NCBI RefSeq assembly: GCF_000004195.4
Contig: NC_030679.2
Span: 149,841,040 to 149,905,039, forward strand
Direction of reading: 5' to 3'
DNA length: 64,000 nucleotides
DNA from: Xenopus tropicalis
Taxonomy: Eukaryota > Chordata > Amphibia > Anura > Pipidae
Each line of letters begins with the position of its first letter. The stretch's first letter is position 1. A program made the translations under genes and the position numbers. Under the pieces are notes generated by a model. That model saw only the letters and a list, made by a program, of their open reading frames with translations, searched no databases and was not told the origin of the DNA. Positions 9,660-21,932 of the stretch are shown in pieces.

Positions 9660-11352
9660 TAAGGAGAAGTTTATTAATAATAATAATTTGTTTAAATGTT
9701 CATAAGATATTTATATTGACCCCTAAAGCAAATGGCAGGAAGAATTTGATATTTTTGTTTCCCCATCCTAAGAAAATCACTCAATATTTTTCTTGTACCA
9801 CTCACAAGGTTTAACATCATTCTCTAAACTCACCAAATATTTGGCCCATTTTATTGAAATGGGGATTGAAAAGGAATGTTATACTGTAGGAATGTTTTTA
9901 AAATATTTTCGTGGAAAATTTACTTCCCGCTGTTATGGTCGGACAGGCGGCTATTTATTCAGAGTCCCCAGGTTCCAGTGCCATTAGGGTTGGTCAGGTC
10001 CTTAGCAAGTGGCCCAGTGCCAGTTAATTAAAGATCACAGAACGTATTACTGGACACTACAATTTCTATGGATAATAGACAGCTTTCACTATCGAATTAA
10101 AGCTCTGGATTTCATAGTTGACAACACCCCTACATACACAGCTATTGGTTCTGAATAGGGATGAGCGAATTCGTTTTTTTTCTGGCCTTGAAAGTCGTAT
10201 AAACTCGACAATGTATAAATTCAAATGAAACTCGATCATTGCTATATTTATAAAATGTCACGATAATGCTTGAATCATTTGAATGAAAATTTTTAGTTTA
10301 CATTCGAAAATACCAAATTTTTCGGGTTGAAAGCATTGTTAAAACTCGAAAAATTCGCATTTAAATGGACATTCTTTTCCATGAATCCTCTTTATCTTTC
10401 CCAAACAGGAATTGCGCCAGCAGCCATTTTATGCGCATTGGCACTCTTGGAAAACAATAATGTGTTTTAGTTTCACTTTGAAGTGGGTTAAACTGAAAAC
10501 AGTGATGGGAATAACTTCCCCTTGAAAAGTGTGGAATAGAAAACAATGGGGGGTTTAAGTCCATCTTGAACTGGGTGAAACTGGAAACAATGAGGGGATT
10601 AAGTTCCCTCTTGAACTGGGAAAAACGGAAAACAACTACGTTACTCCAAAATGTTTTTTCAAAATACAGTGTTACCTAAATACCAATACTAAAAGATGGT
10701 AACCCTTCCCACCTCTACCCCTTTCTTTAGAAAGGGGCAAAATGAAAAAGTATAAAGTTTATTTAGTATTGATATACATCACATTAAAATCTATTTAAAA
10801 CTTGGCTGGCCAACCTACCATTTACAGTCACATATAATCACATTACCATGTTGTCTTATTTTAAACCATAGATACTTTATATACTAGGAGGTAAAAATCC
10901 AAAATAGCCAAATTACAAATAAAAATCAAAATCAAAAATACAACCCCCCCCCCAAAAAAGTAACTCAAAAAGTTATTCCCCCTAAAGGAGAGAGGTGTTA
11001 GTCAATTTATAGCCACAGACACTTTTTGTTGTGTTTTATACACACACTATCAGTTGCGATATTCAATTCTGATAACTCATGGTGCTATATATAAAGCAAT
11101 ATTACAACAGTCTCTAGCGGCCATTGGTTGGGCAAGTTTATATATTTACTGATGTTACTTCACCATCTGTTTCTACCACCACGAATGTTAAGCAATTCTA
11201 CTTTCAGCATACACCAGCCACTACTATGGGGCGTCCCCCAGTCATTATATCTGTGTAGCTTAGAAATTATATAGTGATGAAAACAGAACAATCTCACCCA
11301 GCTTGAGCATGTTTTTTAATTTTTACCTCCTAGTATATAAAGTATCTATGGT
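9660..11352. other. OR flank duplicate and dispersed repeats, no gene
   Basis: 9660-10165 is the distal OR flank. 10166-10690 is a copy of the repeat with core GTCGTATAAACTCGAC. 10690-11030 repeats 6836-7140. 10861-10864 is an intact TTAA that corresponds to the piggyBac insertion site at 11353. The remainder to 11352 is not recognised. Confidence 0.55.
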
Positions 11353-11356
11353 TTAA

Positions 11357-12431
11357 CCCTTTCCCTGCCAACAACGTAGGTACTACGTTGTTTAAAAAAA
11401 GCAGTTAAGTGCCAACAACGTTGTACCAAGTTTTTGGTACCTAAGCGATTCTCTCTGCACCGGCGGCAAAAGCCACCAGAGAGACATATATGCCCCCTCG
11501 GCAACAAGCCAAGTGGGTTGGGGGGGTCCGTCCTGCGATTATTACAGGACTAACCTACAAGCAGCAGATGCAATTGCATCGTGTCTGCTGCTTGTACTGC
11601 TTCCTCCTTCTCCCCCCAGCACTGCCACCCACCTACTTCCTCCCGAGGACTGCAGCATGGAGGACCAGGCAAGCGATCTGATCTTCAGGACAGGTAAGTG
11701 CGATTTTATTTTTATTTATACACACTTTTACACACACACTTAGATACATTTACATAAATTTACACACACATACAACACACAATTTATCACAGTTTATTTT
11801 TTTTCAACTCTGGAAGCTTTGAAGTGATTTTTTAAAAATTTCACAAATTTTGATAAAAACCAATAACTTTAGGAAAGCATTTCAATTTGGTAGTTTGGAG
11901 TAGACAGACAGTTGTGCCTATTCTGGATTCCTGTTCTTTCTAAAAATGTATAATTTTCTGGGATAAACCTTCTAGTGGAATTTTTGGCCTTGAAGTATGC
12001 AGCTTTCTGGAGCAGTGCTTTGGAAATTTGGTAGTGTATTGCTGGGAGTTTTTGACCTATACAAGTGAGAAATCTCTTATATATATTTGGTATTGGCATG
12101 CTCAGGAGACATGGGACTTTCCACATCAGTTGTATTTTCATGCATAAAATAATTTTTGTTTCTGGTGTATGTGTTTATAATATGGTAAATATTTTTTTTT
12201 TAATTTTTTAGACATTTAGAAACCTATATCTTGTTACAGAATGGGAATTACACAAAAATTCTACCATATTTTAAAAGCTTAGGTTGTCTTGAAAAAAATG
12301 ATATATTGTTTTCCTGGGTAAACTAAAAGTCCCCCCAAGGAAAGGCCCCTAAAGTGAATCAGTGCAAAATGTTCAGAAACTGTCTGGCAGTAGAAGTTCC
12401 GCTTTGTCCAAAATGGCTGGCAGTGAAAGGG
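11357..12431. mobile_element. Non-autonomous piggyBac-like element
   Basis: The ends are CCCTTTCCCTGCCA and TGGCTGGCAGTGAAAGGG, flanked by TTAA at 11353-11356 and 12432-12435, the hallmarks of piggyBac transposons. At about 1.07 kb it is too short for a transposase. A short exon-like stretch (ATG at 11657, acidic start MEDQ, then CAGGTAAGTG at about 11691-11700) may be a relic of an autonomous parent. The inverted paralogue near 10840-10880 shows the unbroken TTAA. Confidence 0.8.
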
Positions 12432-12571
12432 TTAAAATAAGACAACATGGAATGTAATTATATGTGATTGTGAATGGTAGTCTGGCCGGCCATGCCTTGA
12501 AGGCAAAGCTGTCACTGACTATTCTATTCCACTACTATTTTAAGCCTCCATAGGACTCAATGGTACTCGAC

Positions 12572-12706
12572 TACGGAAGAGCAGTAGGGCCACCAAAAAA
12601 AAAATAAATTCCCGTGAATTATGACTTTTAAAAATCATAATTATGACTTTAAAAAGTCATAATTCACCGGAATTTTTTTTTTTTTGGTGGCCCTACTGCT
12701 CTTCCA
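12572..12706. mobile_element. Small foldback MITE
   Basis: The arms GGAAGAGCAGTAGGGCCACC and GGTGGCCCTACTGCTCTTCC are exact inverses with a short centre built from ATTATGACTTT repeats. It is flanked by the 8-bp direct repeat TACTCGAC at 12564-12571 and 12707-12714, as for hAT-type insertion. Confidence 0.75.
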
Positions 12707-12714
12707 TACTCGAC

Positions 12715-14067
12715 AGAACAAAACTGTCAAATTTTCATTTTACAAAAAAAAGTCAAGTAAACATAAATAAACCATGAATGATGGGCCTTATTATCAAAAA
12801 ACTCGATTTTTTTTCTGGAAATAATAATGAAAAAATCGAGTTCTAGAGAAAACCTACTTGTAAATCACAAAATTATCTGGAAGTAAGAAAAAATTCAACT
12901 TTATCTCATAATTGCTTAGTAAATGTGTATTATTTATTATAGGTGTAAAGTGAGTAGGTAGGCCCGCAAGTTTTTTTTTATATAAGATTGCTATTTTGCT
13001 ATTACATTTTGATAGGGATTACATTATGTTGGTATAATTACCCAAATGTTGGGGTGATGTTGCTGCTGGATGTTCTGTAAACCTAGGATTTAAACTACTA
13101 ATGCTATAAAGATTTTTTTTCCCACTGGAATTCAAGTAACAAATTGAGTTTTTCCATATGTTTGAATATTTCTGCTCTTTATATGGAAATTAAATGGACA
13201 ATTTTTTTTTTCATTTTTTTCCAGCAATTTTTTAACACATGCTAGAAATAATTAAGCATACTGAGAAAAAAGTAAGGAACAGGAATGCTTGTAGAAAAAA
13301 AATGTTTTGTTTTTTGTAAGTATGCTGAGAATAAGATCACGTACATCATGCTTCATTTCCCAAACAAGAGAAAACATTCAGGATTCGAAATAGAACAGAC
13401 CTCAACAAAAACTTTTTGAAAGATATTGACTTGATTCTACAAAAAAAATGTGTAGGTACATTCACACCACTGGCAGAAAACAAGAAACTTGAGCAGCGGG
13501 TTGTTCTACTCATTACAGCTCATGTTTAAGTCCAGTAGGAGAATTTTGGCTACCGCTGGTTCTTATTGCATGAGGCACCCTTGAACACTGCAAGAGTACT
13601 GGATTGGTTTGAAGATAAATGACAAGAACAAGGCCTACTTAATCCATGGATATGCAGGCAGCATAATTATCAACAGACAGATTATGATTACCCAAATGAC
13701 TAATATAAACAAATAAGTAAATACTAAGAATTCTAAAAACTCATGACTTGACTAGTACTTTTACACCAGCTGGAGGGAAAAGAAGTCCTGTCCCTACTGT
13801 TACCCTTTAGTATAAATATTACAACTCCAGGACTGGCCTAATGGATGTAAAACAAGCAAGAAATACATATACAGTACGACAAATAATGATATCCATGCTA
13901 AAAGTATAAAAGTTTATCCTAAAGATCACAGTTCTTGGGGCGCACTAACAAAGGGTGAAACATAAATAGTTTCATAAATAGTTTGAATACACATTCAAAA
14001 GAATCTGCTTTTATTTAATTTGTTTTGCTTTAACAGAGTGTGAAAATCCTCATAAGTAGATTTGATT
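12715..14067. other. MITE remnants and 3' flank of OR gene 3
   Basis: 12740-12930 is the AT-rich remnant also at 1905-2090. About 13100-13990 is the duplicated OR downstream flank shared with about 20280-20590, 28265-28560 and 33110-33850. An AATAAA on the minus strand lies about 60 nt past the OR stop. Confidence 0.6.
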
Positions 14068-14985
14068 TCACAGATACTTTAGAAGAACAGATTTTATCTC
14101 CTTGTTTCTCAGGCTGTATACTGTTGGGTTGAAAAATGGTGTTCCAACTGTGTATAGAAGGGACAGTATTTTATTGATATTGTAGTTATGGCCCTTGGAT
14201 GGTACCATATAAACTATTATCAGAGTCCCATAGTACATGCACACAACTATTAAATGGGAGCTGCAAGTGGAGAAGGCTTTGTGTCTTCCTTCAGTAGAGG
14301 AGATCCTGAGAATGGCAAGGCCAATGGAAACATAAGTGTAAATGATGAAGCAAAAAGGGAGAAGCATAAATGGTATGGCCAAAATATAATCTGTTATTTC
14401 CACAGCTTTATAATCTGAGCATGAAAGTTTAAGAAGAGGGTCAAAATCACATAAATAATGATCAATAACAAATGGGCCACAGAACTGCAAATTAAATGTC
14501 AGAAGAGTCATAACCAAATTCAATATAAGGGCTAAACCCCAAGAATAAAGGCTCATATAGAGGCAAAGCCTAAAACCCATAATGGAGGCATAATGAAGTG
14601 GGGAGCAGATGGCCAGATATCGGTCATAGGCCATGGCTGTGAGGAGATAAAATTCTGAAGCTGCTGAAATACCATAGAAGTAAAATTGTGTGGTACAACC
14701 AGTAGCAGATATTGTGCCCCCTCCATTCAGTAATAACCGCAAGAAATTTGGAGTAATACTGGTACTGAGCAAAACATCAGACAGAGACAGCTGGGAGAGA
14801 AGGATGTACATGGGACATTGCAAAGATGAGGCTGTTATTACCAATGTAATTATGAGAAGATTGCTGAGTAATGTCAAAATATAAATCCAGAGAAACAGAA
14901 TAAAGAGAAGCTCATTGATTATCTGAGAGTTCTGAAATCCCAAGAGAATGAAAGATATACCTGATGTCTGATTCATCTTATACAT
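14068..14985 (-). CDS. Odorant receptor, class II type (OR gene 3)
   Basis: The product has 305 residues and begins MYKMNQ. The usual OR motifs are present, but it is the most divergent copy at the N-terminal half. SN replaces GN at 41-42, QC precedes PMY at 56-57, D182 is in the second extracellular loop, Y147 replaces C147 in TM4, and Y200 is in TM5. Its TM1-TM2 block resembles OR gene 4 more than the others, suggesting gene conversion. The frame is open to 15018, but I use the internal ATG after TTCCAG for the reason given at OR gene 2. Promoter block at 15674-15807. Confidence 0.95.
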   Translation of the reverse strand: MYKMNQTSGISFILLGFQNSQIINELLFILFLWIYILTLLSNLLIITLVITASSLQCPMYILLSQLSLSDVLLSTSITPNFLRLLLNGGGTISATGCTTQFYFYGISAASEFYLLTAMAYDRYLAICSPLHYASIMGFRLCLYMSLYSWGLALILNLVMTLLTFNLQFCGPFVIDHYLCDFDPLLKLSCSDYKAVEITDYILAIPFMLLPFCFIIYTYVSIGLAILRISSTEGRHKAFSTCSSHLIVVCMYYGTLIIVYMVPSKGHNYNINKILSLLYTVGTPFFNPTVYSLRNKEIKSVLLKYL

Positions 14986-15028
14986 TGCCTGGAACCATAA
15001 AACATAAAGGTAGAACACACACAGTAAA

Positions 15029-15214
15029 TTAGAGTAGTTTCAAATAATTTATTGGCATTTCTTGTGTACATTTGTTGTAGAAATAAGAACCAGTAGTTAT
15101 GTGCAGCATCTGTCTGGAGAAATAGTCCCCTATCCTATCATCCTGTATGGCCAATAAAGAGGGGCACCAACATCCAGCCGTGAAGAAAACAAGAAACATA
15201 CAGCACAATCTCAT
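15029..15214 (-). other. Conserved 61-codon ORF upstream of OR gene 3
   Basis: Counterpart of 3577-3762 with an intact start, hydrophobic N-terminus and the same end LKLL. The status is uncertain. Confidence 0.2.
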
Positions 15215-15673
15215 CCTAAATGAGCTCAGAGAAGGTGCTTCCCCTCAGTAAGTGAGCCGGCTTCATATTTCAGGGAATTGAATTCACTATAAAAAAAAGG
15301 TTGGAAAATATGAGTGCAAAAGACTTGTACCTGTGTTTGTGTGTTAAGCCTGTTATACCGTATAATAGTATAGATACAGCGCTGTAACCAGATAGAGCTT
15401 AACAGCTGTGTGGTGGAACCTACTAATGAAAGCTGAGTTATTGATAGCAGCCAAAGACTAGACAAAGGGGATGAAGAAACCATTGCCCTCTAGTAAATGC
15501 TTTTTCATGCAATCTATGAATATTTTTTACCAAACCTCAGGCATCTTGTAAAACCTAATAGAAGGGTCCTAAATAAAGAAAAATTCTCTTATTATTGAAA
15601 GTTACCTTTTAGGTTTGCTGACAATTTCAAATGGGAAAGGAAAGAATCCTGTAGGGTGAGCAGTGCCATTCAG

Positions 15674-15807
15674 CAAAGAGCAGCCATAACTCTATACTGC
15701 ATGGATAAGGGAAGCCATTTGGCATTACAGAGATGGGGTTTTTATACCTTTGGAAAGGAACATAACAGCCATTCTGTAACTATCCCCTGGGCCGTGTATA
15801 ACACAGA
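15674..15807 (-). promoter_or_regulatory. Promoter-like block of OR gene 3
   Basis: TATAAAAA on the minus strand at 15746 to 15739 and the EBF-type site TCCCCTGGGC (+) at 15783-15792. About 754 bp upstream of the ATG. Confidence 0.65.
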
Positions 15808-15841
15808 CTCTCACAGGGAGCTCCCTGGAGCCTAAGGAGAA

Positions 15842-16683
15842 GTTTGCTAATAATAATAATTTGTTTAAATGTTCATAAGATATTTATATTGACCCCTAAA
15901 GCAAATGGCAGGAACAATTTAATATTTTTGTTTCCCCATCCTAAGAAAATCACTCAATATTTTTCTTGTACCACTCACAAGGTTTAACATCATTCTCTAA
16001 ACTCACCAAATATTTGGCCCATTTTATTGAAATGGGGATTGAAAAGGAATGTTATAATGTAGGAAAGTTCTTAAATATTTTTGTGGGAAATTTAAGGGTG
16101 CTGTTCACCTTTTTTTCCACTGTTATGGTCGGACAGGCGGCTATTTATTCAGAGGCCCCAGGTTCCAGTGCCATTAGGGTTGGTCACCTTTGCTTAGCAA
16201 GTGGCCCACTGTTAGTTAATTAACGATCACAGAATGTATTACTGGACACTACAATTTCTATGGATAAAAGACTATCACTATAGGATTAAAGCTCTGGATT
16301 TCATAGTTGACATAGTTGACAACACCCCTACATACACAGCTATTGGTTCTGAACTTTTATTTGATAGCCATGCACCACAGAAAGGCTAATAAATCATATT
16401 GCTGTATGGCTATCATCTGGTGTTTTGAATTTGAATTTGGCTAATAAAAGTTCAATGTCTGGGTTTTATACTGCCTGAAAGAAGATTACATGTTAATATA
16501 TCCACATGATATGGTCAACACTTTACATGGGGGGCACTTATTTTCACATGACTGAATTTAGAAAATTCCCAAATAATGTCAAATTAATATCCAAGCCATT
16601 TAGAACAAATACCAACATTTAACTTAATGCCCCAAGGAACAATGATACACTTAGGGGCACATTTGCTAAGCAATTATGAGATA
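15842..16683. repeat. Duplicated distal 5' flank of OR gene 3
   Basis: Matches the distal flanks of the other ORs, including the unbroken GTTCTGAA near 16346 that is the insertion site of the MITE at 4867. No gene. Confidence 0.65.
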
Positions 16684-16881
16684 ATAACTAAGACAAAAAA
16701 GCAACAAAAAGCCTAAAAAAGCCACTAAAAAATGTAACAATTTTATTTCAAACCATTAAAAACATAAGTAACCCCTTACAAACATGGCCATGCTTGTAAG
16801 GGGTTATTTAGGTTTTTAATGGATTGAAATAAAATTGTTACTTTTTTTGTGGCTTTTTGAGACTTTTTTCTTAGTTGTTAT
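16684..16881. mobile_element. Foldback hairpin MITE
   Basis: The arms are inverse copies (ATAACTAAG... and ...CTTAGTTGTTAT) meeting at ACATGGCCATG near 16786. A second copy is at 24188-24382. Confidence 0.7.
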
Positions 16882-17091
16882 ATCCCTCACATATACCCCA
16901 CATATTTAGGGGAACATTCATTAATGTACGATTGAATCCGAATACAAAAAAAATCACATTTTTTTCTAAGTTTTTGTAATGTGCTTATTTTTTGCGACTT
17001 TTTCATACTTTGCAACAATTTGTGAGGCAAAATTGTATTTGTCGCTCTGAGTATGAAAGTTTCAGATTCATTCAAGCTTTGGTATTGTGAC

Positions 17092-18074
17092 TCTCCTTGG
17101 GCCAGGTTGGAGCTGCAGAGTGCCATTGAGCCCTATGGGAGACTTTCCTTGGGCCGGGTTGGAGCTGCAGAGTGCCATTGAGCCCTATGGGAGGCTTTCC
17201 TTGGGCCAGGTTGGAGCTGCAGAGTGCCATTGAGCCCTATCTATTGGCCAGGTTTGAGCTGCAGAGTGCCATTGAGTCCTATCTATTGGCCAGGTTCGAG
17301 CTGCAGAGTGCCATTGAGCCCTATCTATTGGCCAGGTTGGAGCTGCAGAGTGCCATTGAGCCCTATGGGAGACTTTCCTTGGGCCGGGTTGGAGCTGCAG
17401 AGTGTCATTGAGCCCTACGGGAGACTTTCCTTGGGCCAGGTTGGAGCTGCAGAGTGCCATTGAGCCCTATCTATTGGCCAGGTTGGAGCTGCAGAGTGCC
17501 ATTGAGTCCTATCTATTGGCCAGGTTCGAGCTGCAGAGTGCCATTGAGCCCTATCTATTGGCCAGGTTGGAGCTGCAGAGTGCCATTGAGCCCTATGGGA
17601 GACTTTCCTTGGGCCGGGTTGGAGCTGCAGAGTGCCAATGAGCCATATGGGAGACTTTCCTTGGGCCGGGTTGGAGCTGCAGAGTGCCATTGAGCCCTAT
17701 GGGAGACTTTCCTTGGGCCGGGTTGGAGCTGCAGAGTGCCATTGAGCCCTATGGGAGACTTTCCTTGGGCCGGGTTGGAGCTGCAGAGTGCCATTGAGCC
17801 CTATGGGAGACTTTCCTTGGGCCGGGTTGGAGCTGCAGAGTGCCATTGAGCCCTATGGGAGACTTTCCTTGGGCCGGGTTGGAGCTGCAGAGTGCCATTG
17901 AGCCCTATGGGAGACTTTCCTTGGGCCGGGTTGGAGCTGCAGAGTGCCATTGAGCCCTATGGGAGACTTTCCTTGGGCCGGGTTGGAGCTGCAGAGTGCC
18001 ATTGAGCCCTATGGGAGACTTTCCTTGGGCCGGGTTGGAGCTGCAGAGTGCCATTGAGCCCTATGGGAGGCTTC
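17092..18074. repeat. 52-bp/42-bp minisatellite array 1
   Basis: Twenty units, each with a PstI site (GCTGCAGAGTGCCATTGAGC core). Fourteen have 52-bp spacing and six have 42-bp spacing; the short form carries CTATTGGCCAG instead of the GGGAGACTTTCC part. The mix forms a 230-bp higher-order repeat between about 17160 and 17620. The array lies between two arms of a MITE (about 16910-17090 and 18075-18300). Repeating ORFs here change frame with each unit and are not coding. Confidence 0.9.
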
Positions 18075-20595
18075 CACAAACATGCACTGAAGGTTCAAAG
18101 TCAGAATGGTTTTCCCGCCGTTTACAGTCGTTCGGATATGAAAATTTCACGACTTTCGGATCACCAATACAATATTATCGTGACTATTACAATTTTTAGT
18201 AAGCATTTTTTTACATTTTTGATCATCAGAAATTATTGTATCTAATCCGAATTTTACCCATTTCGGGATTCAAACTCGTACTTTGATGAATCTGCTTCAT
18301 AGTGCTTACTTTCCACAGTACTGTTTCTTATTCAAATTCCTTTTTTGAAGTTTTGGATCATGAGATCAAGTCGGATTTTTTCTTACTTCATGATAATTTC
18401 GAGATTTATGAGTGGGTTTTTTGTCAGAATGCGATTTTTTCATTATTATTCCCTGAAAAATTTGTGGTTTATTTTTAGTTAATTTTTGTTTGTAATTTTT
18501 GATCTGTCGAGTACCATTGAGTCGTATGGAGTTTATGGAATAGTAGAGGAATAGAATAGTCAGTGACACATTATCAAAGACAATTTAATCCCCTCATTGT
18601 TCTCAGTTTCACCCATCTACAAGGGAAACTTAATCTCTTCATTATTTTGTATTTCACATGTTTGAATGAAAAGGTAATCCCCTCATTGTTTTTAGTTTCA
18701 CCCAGTTTAAAGTCAAATTTAAACACATTATTGTTTGAATAGAGTACCAATGCTCCTAAAATGGCTGCTGGAGCAATTCCTGTTTCGGAAAAATAAAGAC
18801 GATTCATGGAAACAAACATCCATTAAAACTAAAAATTTAAACAATTCTTTCAACTCAAAAAAATGTGGGCTTTCGAATGTAAACTCAAAATTTGATCTTT
18901 AATTTACTAACTGTATGCCCTTTTGGGTTGAATGGTTTGGTAGTTGCCTATTTTGAAACCTCGACTTACTTTTGTTTATAGACGGGGTAAATAATGAGTT
19001 AAGTCTAAAAAGAAAGTGATATAAGAATTGCCAGAAGTATTTTCATTCCAATATGATATTCATGCTGAAAGAAGACAAGAAGCCCTCTAAGATATTGATT
19101 TGGAGAAGCTCACTGTAATACTGGGCAGGCGAGTGGAGGAGGGGAGGAGAGAGTGGGACAAAGGAGCTTGGGATGGAACATGTTTGGGACCAGAGTTTTA
19201 ACATCAGCAAGATAGAGAGCTGTCTATTGTAGGTTACATTGTAGGGGTTGTACCCACACCCACACACACGTAGAAGTGAACATTATTTTGCACAAACTGT
19301 CCTTATGAACAATTTTCATTGGCTAATCATCTTCAATGTATTTTACTGATACATTTAAATGGGCTGTGTATTGCTATTTTTATTTTAGGGGCACATTTAC
19401 TAAAATTTGTTTTTTTTTTCTTGCCTTGAAAGTCGTATAAACTCGACACGGTATAAGTTTGAATTAAACTCGATCGTTGCTGCATTTATAAAATGTCACG
19501 ATCATGCTTGAATCGTTCCAACGAAAATTTCAAGTTTACGTTCAAAAATCCGACAGCATTATTAAAACTCGAGAAATTTGAGCTTAAACAGACATTCATT
19601 TCCATGAATCGTCTTTGTCTTTCCCAAGCAGGAAATGCTCCGGCAGCCATTTTAGGAGCATTTGACGCGCTTGAAAATTAAAAAATGTGTTACGTTTTAC
19701 TTTAAAGTGGATGAAACTGAAAACAATGATGGGATTAATTTCCCCTTGAAAAGTGTGAAATAGAAAATAATGATGGGATTAATTTGTCCTTGAAGGATGG
19801 GCTGCCACTAACTATTCTATTCCACTACTATTCTAAGCCTCCATAGGACTCAATGGTACTCAACATATCAAATGTCAGAAATGTCAACAAATCAAATATC
19901 ACATGTCAAATTTTTATTTTACAAAAAAAAAGTTAACTAAACATTAATAAATCAGGAATTATGGGAGTTATTTTCGAAAAACTTGAATTTTTCTGGGAAT
20001 AGTAATGGAAAAATTGAGTTCTGGTACTTGTAAAGGTTAATAATTGAAATGATCAAGAAGTAAGAAAAAAATCTGACTTTATCTAGTTGCTTAATAAATG
20101 TGTATTATTTTGTACAGGTGTAAAGTGAGTAGGCAGGCAACTTTTGTTTAACATAAGGTTGCTATTTTACTATTATATTTTGATAGCGGTTACATTTTGT
20201 TGGTATAATTATCCAAATTTTGGTTGATAAGTTGATCTCCTGGCTGTTCTCATCACCTACTGTTCTCTTACTACTTATGCTATAAAGATTTTTTTTCCCC
20301 ACTGGAAGTCAAGTCACACATTGAGTTTTTATTTCACAAACAAGAGAAAATATTCAGCATAGAAATGGAATAGACCTCAACAAAAACGTTTGGAAAGATA
20401 TTGACTGGCTTGATCCTACAAAGAATTGTGTAGGTACATTCAAACCACTGACAGATAACAAGAAACTTGAGCAGCGGGTTGTTCTACTCATTACAGCTCA
20501 TGTTTCAGCCCAGTAGGAGAATTTTGGCTACTATTGGTGTAACTGCATGAGGAACCCTTGGACACTGGAAGGGTACTGGACTGGATTGAAGATAA
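18075..20595. repeat. Segmental duplication block, copy 1
   Basis: Nearly identical to 26085-28256, with an offset of about 8012 at the start and 8018 at 20041 and scattered single-base changes. It contains the right arm of the minisatellite MITE, two opposed copies of the GTCGTATAAACTCGAC repeat (18580-18900 and 19389-19800) and, after 20240, OR downstream flank. No gene was recognised. Confidence 0.85.
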
Positions 20596-20599
20596 ATGG

Positions 20600-20851
20600 C
20601 AAGAATGGCAAGGGTGAGTTTTCCCTCCGTAGGGAACACTCACCCACTCTCTTTAAGAAAAAGCTCATCTGTTACATTCTGGAGCACTAAGACATTATTT
20701 TGCCCAGTCCTGCCCTTAAGGGCAAATGCCCATACCTGGTGCCTTACCTTCCGCTTTGTGCCTGTATGTTACCCAACCACTTAGATTGTAAGCTCTACGG
20801 GGCAGGGACCTCCTTCCTACTGTGTCTCATACCACATGGCACTTATATCTA

Positions 20852-20897
<46 letters not shown>

Positions 20898-21012
20898 ATT
20901 TATTTATTATATCACTTGTCCTCCCTGTGTGTAATTTTGTATTCTGTAAGACTGTACAGCGCTGCGTCCCCTTGTGGTGCTTTATAAATAAAGTTATACA
21001 TACATACATACA
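20600..21012 (+). mobile_element. 3' end of an L2/CR1-like LINE or derived SINE
   Basis: Contains AGATTGTAAGCTCTACGGGG, CAGGGACC and an ending of ATAAATAAAG followed by ATAC repeats, typical of vertebrate L2-like 3' tails. An (AT)n run at about 20853-20894 interrupts it. Flanking OR sequence (AAATGGCAAGAA then AAGAACAAGG) resumes on both sides. Confidence 0.55.
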
Positions 21013-21125
21013 AGAACAAGGTCTACTTAATCCATGGATTATCAACAGACAGATTATTATTACCCAAATGACTGATATAAACGAATAAGAAAATACTAAG
21101 AATTCAAAAATCATGACTTGACTAG

Positions 21126-21615
21126 TAGAGATGTAGCGAACTGTTCGCCGGCGAACTAATTCACGCAAACATCAGGTGTTCGCGAGTTCACAAGTTCGCG
21201 AACTTTCCGCGTATGTTGGCAATTTGGGTCCGCGTGGCATTTTTCCGCTGCATTTTTTCTCGGCCTAAAAACGCCGCACAAGCCCCACATGGCGTTTTTC
21301 AGCAAATCCCGTTTCCATGGTGCTAATAGTGCGAAATAGCAAAAAACGCAGCGTATTTCCGCTAGGTCTGCCAGCTGCCTTTGCGGTTTTACGCAACGCT
21401 GTGTCAACAAAGTATTTTTCAGAGAAATTTTTGCCCTTGATCCCCCTCCTGCATGTCACTGCCCAGGTCGTGGCACCCTTTAAACAACTTTAAAATCAGT
21501 TTTCTGGGCAGAAATGGCTTTTCTAGGTTTTAAAGTTCGCCTTCCCATTGAAGTCTATGGGGTTCGCAAAGTTCGCATATTTTTGCACTTTTTTTTTAGG
21601 TTCGCTACATCCCTA
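21126..21615. mobile_element. hAT-like non-autonomous element
   Basis: The ends are TAGAGATGTAGCGAAC and TTCGCTACATCCCTA, flanked by TTGACTAG (21118-21125) and TTGATTAG (21616-21623), an 8-bp target duplication with one change. Related flank at 13745 is empty. The ORFs inside are unrelated to transposase. Confidence 0.75.
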
Positions 21616-21932
21616 TTGATTAGCACTTCAACACCAGTTGGAAGGAAAAGGAGTCCTGTCCCTACTGTTACCCTTTAATACAAACATTTTTAAAACTCCA
21701 GGACAGGCCTAATGGATGTAAAACAAGCAAGAGATACATATACAGTACGACTAATAATGATATCCATGCTAAAAGTCAAAAAGTTTATCCTAAAGATCAC
21801 AGTTCTTGCGGTACACTAACAAAGGGTGAAACACATATAGTTTCATAAATAGTTTGAATACACTTTCAAAAGAATCGGCTTTTCTTTCATTTCTTTTGCT
21901 TGAACAGAGTTTGAAAATTCTCCTAATTAGAT

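Noticed and set aside
17172..17693. Overlapping repeated ORFs in the 52-bp array
   Set aside because: The unit length is not a multiple of three and the frames exist on both strands, so they are repeat by-products.
20827..21168. ORFs spanning the AT microsatellite
   Set aside because: Their length comes from the stop-free (AT)n run and the LINE tail, with no domain.
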